Source: Siphonodentalium dalli
Taxonomy: Eukaryota > Mollusca > Scaphopoda > Gadilida > Siphonodentaliidae
DNA length: 64,000 nt
Assembly (NCBI GenBank): GCA_032622095.1
Contig: CP136061.1
Coordinates: 14,399,287-14,463,286 of the forward strand
Direction: 5' to 3'
The notes beneath the pieces are model-generated. The model saw nothing but the letters and a program-made list of their open reading frames with translations. It was not told the DNA's origin and did not search any database. The translations under genes and the position numbers were made by a program. Shown here one piece after another: positions 34,801 to 45,868 of this stretch (the stretch's first letter is position 1; each line of letters opens with the position of its first letter).

Positions 34801-35060
34801 CTTGATTTGAGGAGCATTAAATAAACTGAAATGGGTGAGGTGGGCGTTGATTGGTCAATTTCCCTGCATCACTGCTGGCTTCTATTGTGCGATGTTCAGA
34901 GATTTATGACATTGTGACCCTTCGCAGCAGGTTGTTTGCATTTGTTACCAAACTGAGGGACAAATATCCATTGTTGTGACGAGAAGGTCTTCATTTAGGT
35001 GAGGATGCCCTTGGAATTCCCTTACTGCACCCCTTGAACCAGACCAACATTTCTAAGTCA
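34801..35060. other. Unassigned stretch
   Basis: Nothing recognised. Confidence 0.3.
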
Positions 35061-36440
35061 GGCAATTTCCAGTTGCATCCCGCCTTTGTAGCAGTTTTCT
35101 AACTTGTGCCTCAAGCCGTCCGTCTGCTACACATTTCCAACTAATATCCCCATGGTTGGAAAAGTCCAAATGATGTCCATTTCGGTCTAAAATATTGACA
35201 GAAAGAAGGAAAATATTCGTTGCGCGAATACTTTACATGAAATTTCCATCTGCTGAAACATTGATGGATGTTAGGAGAGTGAAGACATTCAACCTCCTAT
35301 CAGAATCTCTCTTGTCTGAAACGAGGACATGATACACAATATTAGCCATGATGTGTGGTTCGCGGGGTTGATACGTATATAATCCCGTGAGGCTACATCG
35401 CGACATTCTGAAAATTGAGAAACTCACAATATAGTAAAACGTCCCTAAACCGAACACCATTCGGACCGGCCCTTCTGTTCGGCTTAGAGAGGTGTTCGGT
35501 TTACATAAAATCGCAAAACCATCGGAATATATTGCCGCCGGCAGTAAGATTTATCGAGACACGAACACCTCATTACTGATTTCTTAATCTTTATTCAATA
35601 AACTACAAAATAATTGCAATACATTGCAATAGATAATTTAAACATGCTATAATAAGAAACAAATATATGTATAGAGACCAGGAAACACGGAAACGATACA
35701 ATTTACGGTGGTTCGCGGTTTTTGAAAATGATGCTGATGGTAGATTTAAGCTCTGAGATATCGTTTTCCCGACGGCTCATACTAATTTCCATATAATTCA
35801 GGAATTATTCGCGGAATCATGTCTTATACGAGCGAACTGATCATATAATGAAGATAATCGGAACTAAAACTAGCGAATGCATGCAAAGTAAAATTATTTC
35901 CATCCCTTGTATTCCAATGTTGCAGCATGTTCCACAAGTTTTCTAATTGATGGAAATGTCATCCTTACAATACCAAGATTCCAACTGACGATCTTTCCCA
36001 TCCGCAATTCATCTAAAAGAGGAAAATATTATAAACTTGATCCAATGTTTTGCGCGAATAATTTTCATGATATTTGCAGCTGATGAAATTGATAAACATT
36101 GAACATATTTGGTGCGTGTTGAGACTGTTGGCAGGTCATGGCTAGAACCCAGATGTTTGACTTACAAACGGAGGGGCTGTGACCGAGAGGTCGACAAAAT
36201 GGACTACGTGATTATAAGACCTGGTTTCAGACGAGGTTACAACGACTTATTGATGTCTAACATACATGGGTGTTCGCATGGTTGAACCGTATATAATCTT
36301 GTAAGACTACACCGCGTCATGGTGAAGACCTGATATATAATCATAATACACTAATTTCCATAGAATTCACGACAAATTCGTTGAATTATGGCTTATACGA
36401 GTGCGAATGTAGCATATGGATTCATATAATGAAGGAACTG
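35060..36440. repeat. Diverged tandem duplication, first copy split by an insertion
   Basis: Copy 1 (about 35090-35430 plus 35775-35860) and copy 2 (about 35935-36440) share, in order, GGAAAATATT...GCGCGAATA, CATGA.ATTT, GTATATAATC.TGT and ACTAATTTCCATA.AATTCA...TCTTATACGAG. In copy 1 the last two blocks are separated by about 340 bp containing a pogo/Tigger-like end. Confidence 0.7.
35431..35770. mobile_element. pogo/Tigger-like DNA transposon fragment
   Basis: The sequence ACGTCCCTAAACCGAACACC ... TTCGGACCGGCCCTTCTGTT ... GGTGTTCGGTTTA has the layout I recall for terminal regions of pogo/Tigger-type elements in invertebrates: a short self-complementary GTTCGG...CCGAAC region. It is followed by an AT-rich stretch with AATAAA. 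There is no DDE transposase frame. It interrupts the surrounding duplication, which supports insertion. The class assignment is by recall and moderate at best. Confidence 0.45.
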
Positions 36441-38054
36441 TCATCCAATTACTGAGACTCAGACGGAAATTCACAAATGGCATGCTCCCACCCGCTCCAA
36501 GACGATATGCGAACAATAATGAACTGTGATATTATAGCCGTAAGGCTTTGCATACGAAATCAGGCACACGAGTTACCATCTGACAAACAACAGAATGTCG
36601 GTTTGGATCGATGACACGATGTCATCGGTGCCGATTCGATAACCATATCCGAGGCATGCCGGCTCCAGAGATAACCATATCCACGGCATGCCGGCTCCAG
36701 CGACACATCGAATTAAAGCAGAGGTTGCGTCGATATAGACACGGTACCGATGCCCGATACATTTAAGTAAATCCGAGGGTTCTTCAGATTAACTCCGGAC
36801 AGGTGCTGGACTTATGTTTGTCCTGTTGAGTAATGTCCAAAAAGAGAATTATATGGACGCATTTATTGGCTCAAAACCGAGGATATTCCCTGGATTGTCT
36901 TCTATCTCTGGCGGATATTGCGGTAGGTTTTACAATTTATTTTATATTGGAGAGAGGCGTTTCTAACTTTCTAAGTTTTTATTTAAAAACTTGGGCTTCG
37001 TTCCCTTTAGCATATTAATGTTTAAACAGTTAGTTTCCGATTGAAGGTTTGAACTTTCGTTGAAGTGGTCGCTCTAAATATGAAAAGTAACAAAACAAAT
37101 CACAAAAACAAGCACACTTGTTATTGATAATCATGCTTTACGAATGTGGTATAAGTGACTGTCTCAAACCTAATAATGAAACGTACTGTATGTGAAGTTC
37201 GTTAATATACCAGAGAAGCTCGCCTGATGACTTCAATTGCTGGCTATTTATTTCTGATTTCCAACATTTTAAATACCTATTTTCGCGCTTGGTCTTAGTA
37301 AACATTTTCCAAAGTATATAATTTACGCCTCCTAATGTTATCAAGCTATGCTGACAATCAAACATAAAAAATATTTTTGTGTAGACTTTACTGTAGCAGT
37401 ATAATGTTTGCAAACTATACTAAAAAACACTTATAAAGAGCGTTCCATTTGCATGCATATGCATTTTATATACACTTATCTCTATACAATTCATATTATA
37501 TTTGGGTCACCTTTTCAGTTTAATCCCTTCATACACTGCTAATGAACTTCGGGGTCCAGCCCTTTATATGTAACAGTCCTCAATTTATAATGTTGTTACC
37601 CCTTATTAATTGTAAGTGCATTACAATTCGTGCAATTATGTACGATATGAACATAGCTGTGTTACAGCACAAAATTTATCATCTGGCAGTACAGCCAATG
37701 CATAAGCATACACTTTTGTTTACAATTAAGAATTTTTTCCCGATAGTACAATCAGGAAGGTCTATGTGTACGTTTTACAATAATTCGTGTATAGTATCAT
37801 TTTTGTGGATATTGCTTGGTGTGTGGCCCTCGTGATATTACTATCCCTATGATTTAAACTAGCTGAACGGTTTGACTGGTACGCTGCCGTTCTATACTTA
37901 TTCTATATTTATTTTGACATTCAAAATTGTCCGTGTGGCGCTTCGGAATGTGTACCTAGGTTTATTACGCACCTTTGTCCATGTTACCGAAGACAGGTTT
38001 ACCCCTGTACTCTACGGTGTTCCCAGCCCCCCTGGATCTCTATATTGTTACAAC
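36441..38054. other. Unassigned stretch with one 32-bp duplication
   Basis: A 32-bp sequence beginning ATAACCATATCC and containing GGCATGCCGGCTCCAG is present twice in tandem (36639-36702). Several short frames around 36.8-37.8 kb are AT-rich and without domains. Confidence 0.4.
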
Positions 38055-39035
38055 AAAGTGACTTCCCCAAACCCGTGGCTATTCCCCGGGTTATAAAGCC
38101 CCACCATGTGGACGAACTGACTCTCAAACCCGCGGCTATTCTCCGGGTTATAAAGCCCCATCATGTGGTCAAAGTGACTGCCCCAAACCCGTGGCTATTA
38201 TCTGGGTTATAAAGCCCCACCATGTGGACGAACTGACTGTCCCAAACCCGCGGCTATTATATGGGTTATAAAGCCCCATCATGTGGTCAAAGTGACTGTC
38301 TCAAACCCGCGGCTATTCTCCGGGTTATAGAGCCCCACCATGTGGTCAAAGTGACTGCCACAAACCCGCGGCTATTCTCCGGGTTATAAAGCCCCATCAT
38401 GTGGTCAAAGTGACTGTCTCAAACCCGTGGCTATTCTCCGGGTTATAGAGCCCCACCATGTGGTCAAAGTGACTGCCCCAAACCCGCGGCTATTCTGCGG
38501 GTTATAAAGCCCCACCATGTGGTTAAAGTGACTTCCCCAAACCCGTGGTTATTCCCCGGGTTATAAAGCCCCACCATGTGGACGAACTGACTCTCAAACC
38601 CACGGCTATTCTCCGGGTTATAGAGCCCCACCATGTGGTCAAAGTGACTGCCCCAAACCCGCGGCTATTCTCCGGGTTATAATGCCCCACCATGTGGTTA
38701 AAGTGACTTCCCCAAACCCGTGGTTATTCCCCGGGTTATAAAGCCCCACCATGTGGACGAACTGACTCTCAAACCCGCGGCTATTTTTCGGGTTATAAAG
38801 CCCCATCATGTGGTCAAAGTGACTGCCCCAAACCCGCGGCTATTCTCCGGGTTATAAAGCGCCATCATGTGGTCAAAGTGACTGTCTCAAATCCGCGGCT
38901 ATTCTCTTGGTTATAAAGCGCCATCATGTGGTCAAAGTGACTGCCCAACCCGTGGCTATTATCTGGGTTGTCTAGCCCAATCGCGTGGAAGAAGTGACGT
39001 CCCAAACCCACATATATTCTCTGTGTTATCTAAAC
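38055..39035. repeat. 59-bp satellite, about 16 copies
   Basis: The unit is AAAGTGACTGCCCCAAACCC, GCGGCTATTCTCCGGGTTAT, AAAGCCCCACCATGTGGTC. There is an imperfect dyad between AACCCGCGG and CCGGGTTAT. Variants such as GACGAACTGACTCTC and GTTAAAGTGACTTCC recur in the same succession at about 38550-38640 and 38700-38770, indicating block duplication within the array. Confidence 0.95.
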
Positions 39036-39176
39036 CTTTTGGAGCAGATTTAAATTATAAACATAATTTACCTTTTCTTTTGTATATGGTTGTGATCGTA
39101 ATTGTTCAACTAGTTGCACACACTTAAAGATCTACTTCGTATAGCATGAGATTTCGGGGGTATACACCCACGGGGG

Positions 39177-39300
39177 AGTAACATAACTTAACTTACCAAA
39201 CTCTCGCCGGGGGGGGGGGGGGAGTAACATAACTTAACTTACCAAACTCTCGCCGGGGGGGGGGGGTAACATAACTTAACTTACCAAACTCTCGCAAGGC
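39177..39300. repeat. Three-copy repeat with expanding G runs
   Basis: AGTAACATAACTTAACTTAC plus CAAACTCTCGC occurs three times. The junctions are G runs of 14 (39209-39222) and 12 (39255-39266), while the first copy is preceded by only GGGGG and the last is followed by AAGG. Confidence 0.92.
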
Positions 39301-40011
39301 TTCAACTCCCAATGAATGGTGATGTTTTGATGATAGATTCAGATGGACTAAATTTTCTCTCTCGCTTACTTTGGTTGAAAATTCCGGTGTGTTTCTCGAG
39401 TGTTCTAACTATTAGCATTCTTAATTCTAACTGCTTTGGATTACCATACATTGTGTAATTACTCTGTTTACAGTTGGAAAATACATTTGCCAATGAACAG
39501 TGTACACCGTTGTATTGCAACATGCAGTATAGGACAATACATGTATAGGCACTTCCTTGCAATATCATTATATCGCAACATAATTAGAAATCGTTACTTC
39601 AATACATACATATTCATCTTCATGTTACAAAGATATTTACAAATGGATGGATAAGTGGGAAACGTTCCGAATATTAAAAGTTTTATATGGAAAGTCATTC
39701 TGATAGAAGAACAAATTGAAACATATGCATATTTGATTGTATATGACCTGTTTGTTATATACAAATGAATACACAGTTGTCGTCCTTTGTTAAAAATAGG
39801 GATCGGTACACATGATCAAAAGGTGTCGTCTGCTAATAATTGAATGTTCTTGTCTCCACCTTCTCGTTTGTAGTTCTTTGAATGTATTAACTGAGTATTC
39901 GTTAATTATGCATTTCATGACAAGAGCTGCGCTGGTACAGCATTACATGTCACATAGAGAGCCTTGTATATTAAGAAAATGCACTGGCTTGCAATGTCAA
40001 GGCCCATATTG
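39301..40011. other. Unassigned stretch
   Basis: Overlapping short frames on both strands, none with a domain. Nothing recognised. Confidence 0.35.
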
Positions 40012-40151
40012 TTAGGCCCATGTAGTATATATATGTTAGGCCCATGTAGTATATATATGTTAGGCCCATGTAGTTTATATATGTTAGGCCCATGTATTAT
40101 ATATATGTTAGGCCCATGTAGTATATATATGTTAGGCCCTTGTAGTATATA
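40012..40151. repeat. 24-bp minisatellite, about 6 copies
   Basis: The unit is TTAGGCCCATGTAGTATATA plus TATG. It is divisible by 3, so 8-residue periodic frames are open on both strands (MLGPCSIY and NIYILHGP). The array directly abuts the family A element that follows. Confidence 0.94.
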
Positions 40152-40795
40152 TGTGACCCGCCATATCAAATCCAGTCGGAAGTCGGGATTTGTTAACCCT
40201 GTGCCAATGCATTCTCTTATATATGCGAGTCGACCATAGGTCGCCTCGCATATATAAGAGAATGCATTGGCCTAACAATTTTTTATCATTTTTTTTAAAT
40301 AAATGTTTCTTACAATTTTTAGGACATAAAATAAAAAACATCAATTACCCTGCAGGGAGCCCCACACATATATAGAAGCATATATAAGAGTGTCGTCTGC
40401 TCATGTTTGTCTGGGGCTCTGTATGGGTGAAATTATAAAATTGTTAAAGAATACAAGAAACAATTATTAAAATTGTAAAAACTTGTTAGGCCAATGCATT
40501 CTTTTATATATGCGAGGCGACCTATTTTATAATTTCAACCATACAGAGCCCCAAACAAACATGAGCAGACGACACTCTTCTATGTGTTTCTATATATGTG
40601 TGGGGCTCCCTGCAGGGTAATGGATGTTTTTTTTATTTTATGTCCTAAACATTTGTAAGAAACATTTATTTAAAAAACATGATCAAAAATTGTTAGGCCA
40701 ATGCATTCTCTTATATATGCGAGGCGACCAATGGTCGACTCGCATATAAGAAAATGCATTGGCACAGGGTAAAACAATTCCGAATTCCGACTGGA
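40152..40795. mobile_element. Two family A MITEs fused head to head (large palindrome)
   Basis: Left part: end TGTGACCCGCCATATC, hairpin 40203-40271, and interior with CCCTGCAGGGAGCCCCACAC. It then runs into a half hairpin that stops at its apex (40490-40525). From 40526 the same interior resumes as its reverse complement (GTGTGGGGCTCCCTGCAGGG at about 40597) and ends with hairpin 40697-40763 and CGACTGGATTCACA. Two copies were thus joined at a hairpin centre, making a palindrome of over 600 bp. There is no ORF of interest. Confidence 0.85.
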
Positions 40796-40968
40796 TTCAC
40801 ATATATGAGTCTCCCGGTGGGAAATTCGCATATATAATATAATGCATTTGGTATAGGTTTTCGCAAAATTGCAGAAAGCTCCAATGATGGAAGGCCTAAT
40901 AGAGGTTTATGTGTTCTACATAATGGCATGCACCTTCATATGACACACAGTCTGCATGGCTGCATTGG
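40796..40968. other. Hairpin remnant and unassigned sequence
   Basis: About 40800-40855 resembles a degenerate family A hairpin (ATATATGAGTCTCCCGGTGG...TTCGCATATATAATATAATG). The rest is unrecognised. Confidence 0.5.
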
Positions 40969-41085
40969 TGACCAGAAGCTCACATAGATCATAGATAATC
41001 TCCGATTGATGACCAGAAGCGCACATAGATCATAGATAATCTCCGATTGATGACCAGAAGCTCACATAGATCGTAGGTGATCTCC
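40969..41085. repeat. 41-bp tandem repeat, 3 copies
   Basis: The unit is GACCAGAAGCTCACATAGAT followed by CATAGATAATCTCCGATTGAT; the third copy is slightly diverged at its end. Confidence 0.92.
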
Positions 41086-41966
41086 ATTATTATTGATGGT
41101 CGATGTCTCCAGACATATTCATTTCCTGTGAATCGTCGATTTATTGCAGCTAGTATGTACGTTTCTCCATCTCGGTGTTGGAATCACCATTATAGTACAA
41201 AATAATTATTCGTCGTCTCGCATCAAGTTCACGTTAAACATCAAATTGATGACCGAATAATCACCGATGGGTTCTTAACATTGATTCACATACATTCACG
41301 CGTAGGGACGTTGAACAGAACACTAATTATTGAATGTGTTATCACTCTCAAATAAAGCAATTGATTTAGGTACCCAATAGAACCAAAAGCCGCGATAGTA
41401 CCAGACAGTTTGTTACTATAAGCCTTTAGTGCCTCTTTAGCGTTATAGAACCAGATGAGTTGGTACTCCACAGAGGGCCAATCGTTGGCTCCATGCTGAT
41501 TGGGTGAGACCGTGGGTGTGTCAATGTCGAGTGCCGTGTGCAAACGATCAAATTAAAGTGAAAAAATGGCCGCCCGTCGACTCGCGGTCATAGATCTGTC
41601 TGATTATTTCATTTAGCACTATGCAATGGAGTCTTTGTGGTTTTATACTTAATTCGATGTTTAAACGCGGCAGCATCATTTGGAATCTAACATGTCACAT
41701 TGCTAAATTTGCCGGTATCAGGGATGTTTTGTTCTCTGGAGTATCAAATTGCTGGAGCTACGCGTAGCACCTAAATACTTCAGAATAACTGTCTTAATAT
41801 AAGAATAACTGTCTTGATATTTTGGTACTTCAGATAATATATAGAGGCGTATCATGAAAGCATCTATTTCTTGGCACTTCATATCGCGAGCGTCATGGCT
41901 TCGGTGACATAAATGCGGGGTGGGTATTATATGCACAATGCCCGTGTAGAACTTAAATAATTAGTA
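41086..41966. other. Unassigned stretch
   Basis: Only a short direct repeat AGAATAACTGTCTT (about 41782 and 41804) is visible. No gene. Confidence 0.35.
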
Positions 41967-42145
41967 GGTAATCCAGAGTACCAACAATTTGGTACTCTAG
42001 AGTACCAAGAAGTTGGTACTCTAGAGTACCAAACATTTTGGTACTCTAGAGTACCTAAACTTTTGGTACTCCCGAGTACCAAAAAGTTGGTACTCCCCCT
42101 GGGACAAAGCTTAGTACCTACGTAGGTACTCTGAAGTACCTAATG
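41967..42145. repeat. Array of 16-bp palindromes, 24-25 bp period
   Basis: The perfect palindrome GGTACTCTAGAGTACC starts at 41991, 42015 and 42040; near-palindromic versions (GGTACTCCCGAGTACC at 42065, GGTACTCCCC at 42089, GTACCTACGTAGGTAC at about 42115) follow. Spacers are short and A/T-rich. Non-coding. Confidence 0.93.
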
Positions 42146-42272
42146 ATTTAAGAGTGTACCCGAAACTCCATCGAAATGTTTCATTATGGAGTTTCGGAGC
42201 TTGGCGTATGCTTGTGGTATCTGAAGACCCACGATGAGAGAGGGTGTGAACGAGATGAGAAAGAGAGAGGGA
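42146..42272. other. Unassigned spacer
   Basis: Contains AGAGAGAGGGAGAAA-type purine sequence; nothing else. Confidence 0.35.
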
Positions 42273-43180
42273 GAAATGCTTTATTCTCGGATCCATGCTA
42301 CATAATAGAATATTGAGACAGATATAGGTATATACAAAGAGAGGAAACATATGTTTACAATTTAAATCTCCGATGTACATGACCTAATCAGATAACTACG
42401 CTTACATACATGTACCATCTATATAATACATAATTATGTAGTCACCAATGTCACTACAGCAACACAGATAAAACTGAATACTATATACATATACCATGGG
42501 TGTTGCATGTCATTAGAGCGCATTGCACGAGCCCATGGCGATAACCGATTTGGAAAGTTACAAAGTTCATTATCAATTTACTATAGGTGTAAATGATGAA
42601 CGGTTTGAACCATATAGGCTTCAAATCATGGTGCATACTTCAACCATGTATTTATTCTTCGAATGCATCGCATTCATGCCGGGAATTCGTGCGTCTGATA
42701 TTTGCAGCGTGAGGTCACCAGAGGGTGAATTTAGTGAAATGCTTTATTCTCGCATCCATGTTACATAATAGGATATTGAGACAGTGTTAGGTATATACAA
42801 AGAGAGAAAACATGTTTAAATTCCGATTGTACATGGCCTAGTCAGATACCTACGCTTACATACATGTACCATATATATAATACATATGTAGTCACTAATG
42901 GCAATACTGATCATACTGAATAATATACTATAGGAATATACCATGGGTGTTGCATGTCATTAGAGCGCATTGCACGAGCCCATGGCGATAACCTATTTGG
43001 AAAGTTACAAAGTTCATTATCAATTTGCTAGGTATAAATGATGAACGGTTTGAACCCTATATGCTTCAAATAATGGTGCGTACTTTAACCCTATATTTAT
43101 TCTTCGATTGCTTCGCATTCATGCCAGTATTTAGTGTGTCTGATATTTGCAGCATGAGGTCCCCAGAGGGTGAAATTAGT
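42273..43180. repeat. Tandem duplication of a 445-463 bp unit
   Basis: Unit 1 runs from 42273 and unit 2 from 42736, both starting GAAATGCTTTATTCTCG or the diverged equivalent. They share long blocks (TATACCATGGGTGTTGCATG, GCGCATTGCACGAGCCCATG, AATGATGAACGGTTTGAACC). Each unit ends in the family F signature (CAGAGGGTGAA.TTAGTGA). Both contain a similar plus-strand open frame (NDERFEPY...YLFF...SPEGE). Hand comparison of the two frames gives changes of about 7, 5 and 6 at codon positions 1, 2 and 3, with no third-position excess, so I take it as non-coding. Confidence 0.88.
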
Positions 43181-43485
43181 GACATTGCAAATTATGGTAT
43201 ACATAAACTCAAATGAATGGGAAAATTAACTAAAACAATGTTAATATTAAACTCTACATACTTCCCAGAAGATGAGGCTTAATGTGCATGAATGTCCCCA
43301 TAGTGTGAATTGCATGATGCTAGCCCACTGTGCGGGATGACATCACTAAACTCACCCTCTGGGGATCTCATTATACAAATATCAGACATACTAAATCCAG
43401 GTTTGATTGCCTCGCGTTGTCTACATTTATAATCATATAGCGCGGCAAATGTTTAAATCACAGTTCAGAATGAGGCTACGATGGT
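43181..43485. repeat. Dispersed repeat family F, copy
   Basis: GATGCTAGCCCACTGTGCGG and GATGACATCACTAAACTCAC then CCTCTGGGGATCTCATTATAC (43334-43376), followed by TAATCATATAGCGCGGC. It aligns with 8545-8880 and, in its centre, with the 58-bp satellite unit. It faces the inverted signature at 43150-43180, so the pair may be the two termini of one element. Confidence 0.72.
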
Positions 43486-44906
43486 TGTTTGGGTGCGTTC
43501 GATTTGTTCTGTATTGAACAGGGCGGTGGATCTCCTCGATGAGCATGAGTTTATTGTATTTGCGTGACTGTAATTGCTCATAGCGTCATGTACTAAGGAT
43601 TGACAAGTTTATTGGTAAACACATCATAATTAAATGCTGTATATATGCATATATATGTTATACATTCAAATCAGATAGCAGCAATATTATGCGTGTGATA
43701 TGCATCTAAATGTATGTACAGTAGGGAGACTGATTGGAAGTTTAAAAGTATACTGAGCTAATTGTTATAAAATTACATCAAATACATCTAGTTTCCTTCT
43801 GAGTCTGTGGGCTCAATTGATTACTGGAAACCCAAGTAAAATCGACTATTGTGAAGATTTAATTATTCGAATAGATTTTTCCTTTGTTCAAAGTATATTT
43901 ACAATACCGTATGGTATGAAACGTTCATCATGTTGTTTTACATTTATGGCATATCCTATCTTATCTATCTGGTTTTGTATCGTTCAGTTTCAATCGGCAC
44001 GTTATGGTCACTTACTATCATTGCATATAATTTATATGGTGAGTGATTTTGGAATATTATCTTAATATATTTCTGACATTCAAATTTACAATACATCTTG
44101 TCATATAATTGTAATGTTCTTTAACTCGCTTTGGGACAATATGTTTCTATTGTATTTTTAATTCGTCCATATAAGATTCATTCAATGAAACTTCCAAGTT
44201 GTTCAGATCTAATTTTTTTAATCTGTATTCAATTGTTCACAACCATATCGCCAAATGGCTGCCTCCGACCCATTTACCCTCTGCCATGTTCGCCGTCTCA
44301 TAACGGCTTGCATCGTGATCAGCATGCATGCGTATGGAACACAGTGCCTCGTTAAACAGCGCGACCACCAATGTCAGTGATGTGCGTGCGCTTTGTCGCG
44401 CAACAATAACACCGTTAGTGAACCAAGATAGTCTCCATTATCTCGCTGTACATTAGGACCATCTCATATTGACATCGATGCACCACATTCCTGTGTATCA
44501 TGGCCATGTAACATGACGAGAGAGCATCAATAACGTGTAGCTGTTCAGCACATTAACATGAAGGTCATTGGTTTGCTATCAATTTGCCACAAGATGATAA
44601 GTTTGTTAGAGACAAAGGCGAGACTCAAGTATACAATGTACGTCACTGGTACAACAGGCGCATCTTAATCCTGTCCGTATGGCTCTCCAATCACATTGCC
44701 TAATATAACCAAACGTTTAAACCAAATACAGGTGCATTTGTAACTGTTAACAGCGCCGCGATACAGGTGTTGGTGGTGTGTCCGGTTTTCTTCATAAAGG
44801 TAACTCCGCGTGTGAACCATGCTAGGCTATATCACATCACACATATTAGTCCGAGGAGCCCTGACGTATTATAATATGCTCGACCAGATTATCTGTCAGC
44901 AGCTAA
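43486..44906. repeat. Degenerate segmental repeat family G, left part
   Basis: Core blocks GGGTGCGTTCGATTTG, GTTAGTGAACCAAG, TCTCCATTA.CTCG, CATGGCCATGTAACATG and AGCTGTTCAGCA occur near 43495, 44390-44560 and 44770-44830. Copies are strongly diverged. Short frames around 43.8-44.1 kb have no domain. Confidence 0.6.
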
Positions 44907-45028
44907 CAACATCGATACACTGTATACCATACACTGGTCTAATATAACAATATCGATACACTGTATACCATACACTGGTCTAATATAACAACATCGATAC
45001 ATTGTATACCATACACTGGTCTAATATA
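44907..45028. repeat. 41-bp tandem repeat, 3 copies
   Basis: The unit is AACAACATCGATACACTGTA followed by TACCATACACTGGTCTAATAT; copies differ at one or two bases. Confidence 0.93.
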
Positions 45029-45199
45029 ACAAACGTTTGAACCAAGATGTAGGTATAGGCAGCTTTTCACAGCAATGCCACAATCGTTGGTTGGGTGCGT
45101 TTGATGTGTTTCGCGATGGTATCTCCGTCCGCACTGAACACAAGTACTTCAGAACTGCACTAGAAACTTCTCACATTTCACCTATGCATCCGACATATG
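45029..45199. repeat. Family G copy
   Basis: GGTTGGGTGCGTTTGATGTG (about 45087) and GCACTAGAAACTTCTCACAT (about 45157) match other family G copies. Confidence 0.6.
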
Positions 45200-45559
45200 T
45201 GAGGCCCCCACCCTCACCCCCTGGAATACGGAATACCACTTAACACAGATGGTGGAATACGGAATACCAGTTAACAGCCATATGGAATTTTGCGGATACA
45301 TTTTCCATTGCCGTACGAACGCCGGTCATCCCGCAGTGTCCACGTCTAAAATGATATAAAATGAAGATGATCGACAACCTGTATGTCAAACCGTTAATTT
45401 ATTGTGACAAAAATCGCATTTATATTATTATTATGATCATTTTTTGGAAGGTGTCGAAGTGTTTTGGAATACCGAATACCTCCTAACAGAGGGGCCGAAT
45501 ACGGCGTACCTCATAACATGGCATGGAATACGACGTACGAAAGGGGGGTGGGGGCTTCA
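45200..45559. mobile_element. Small inverted-repeat MITE (family D)
   Basis: The left end TGAGGCCCCCACCC...GGAATACGGAATACC is mirrored by the right end GGAATACCGAATACC...GGGTGGGGGCTTCA. Subterminal GGAATACGGAATACCAGTTAACA-like blocks are repeated within each arm. The element inserts into a family G copy. There is no ORF. Confidence 0.75.
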
Positions 45560-45648
45560 TATATGAAACATGGCCATATAACATATAGATATCGGAGCCT
45601 CCAAGAACAATGGTGTGCCTCGGTCAGTGAACGTTACTAAACATCTCA

Positions 45649-45868
45649 AATGGACACCCATGCATCAGATGTCTAACCTGGTGACAGTATAAATGGACAC
45701 CCATGCATCAGATGTCTAACCCGGTGACAGTATAAATGGACACCCATGCATCGGATGTCTAACCCGGTGACAGTATAAATGGACACCCATGCACCAGATG
45801 TCTAACCTGGTGACAGTATAAATGGACACCCATGCATCAGCTGTCTAACCTGCATGGTGACAGTATTT
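45649..45868. repeat. 43-bp minisatellite, 5 copies
   Basis: The unit is AAATGGACACCCATGCATCA followed by GATGTCTAACCTGGTGACAG and TAT. It seems to derive from the family G segment CTCAAATGGACACCCATGCA that directly precedes it. Confidence 0.93.
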
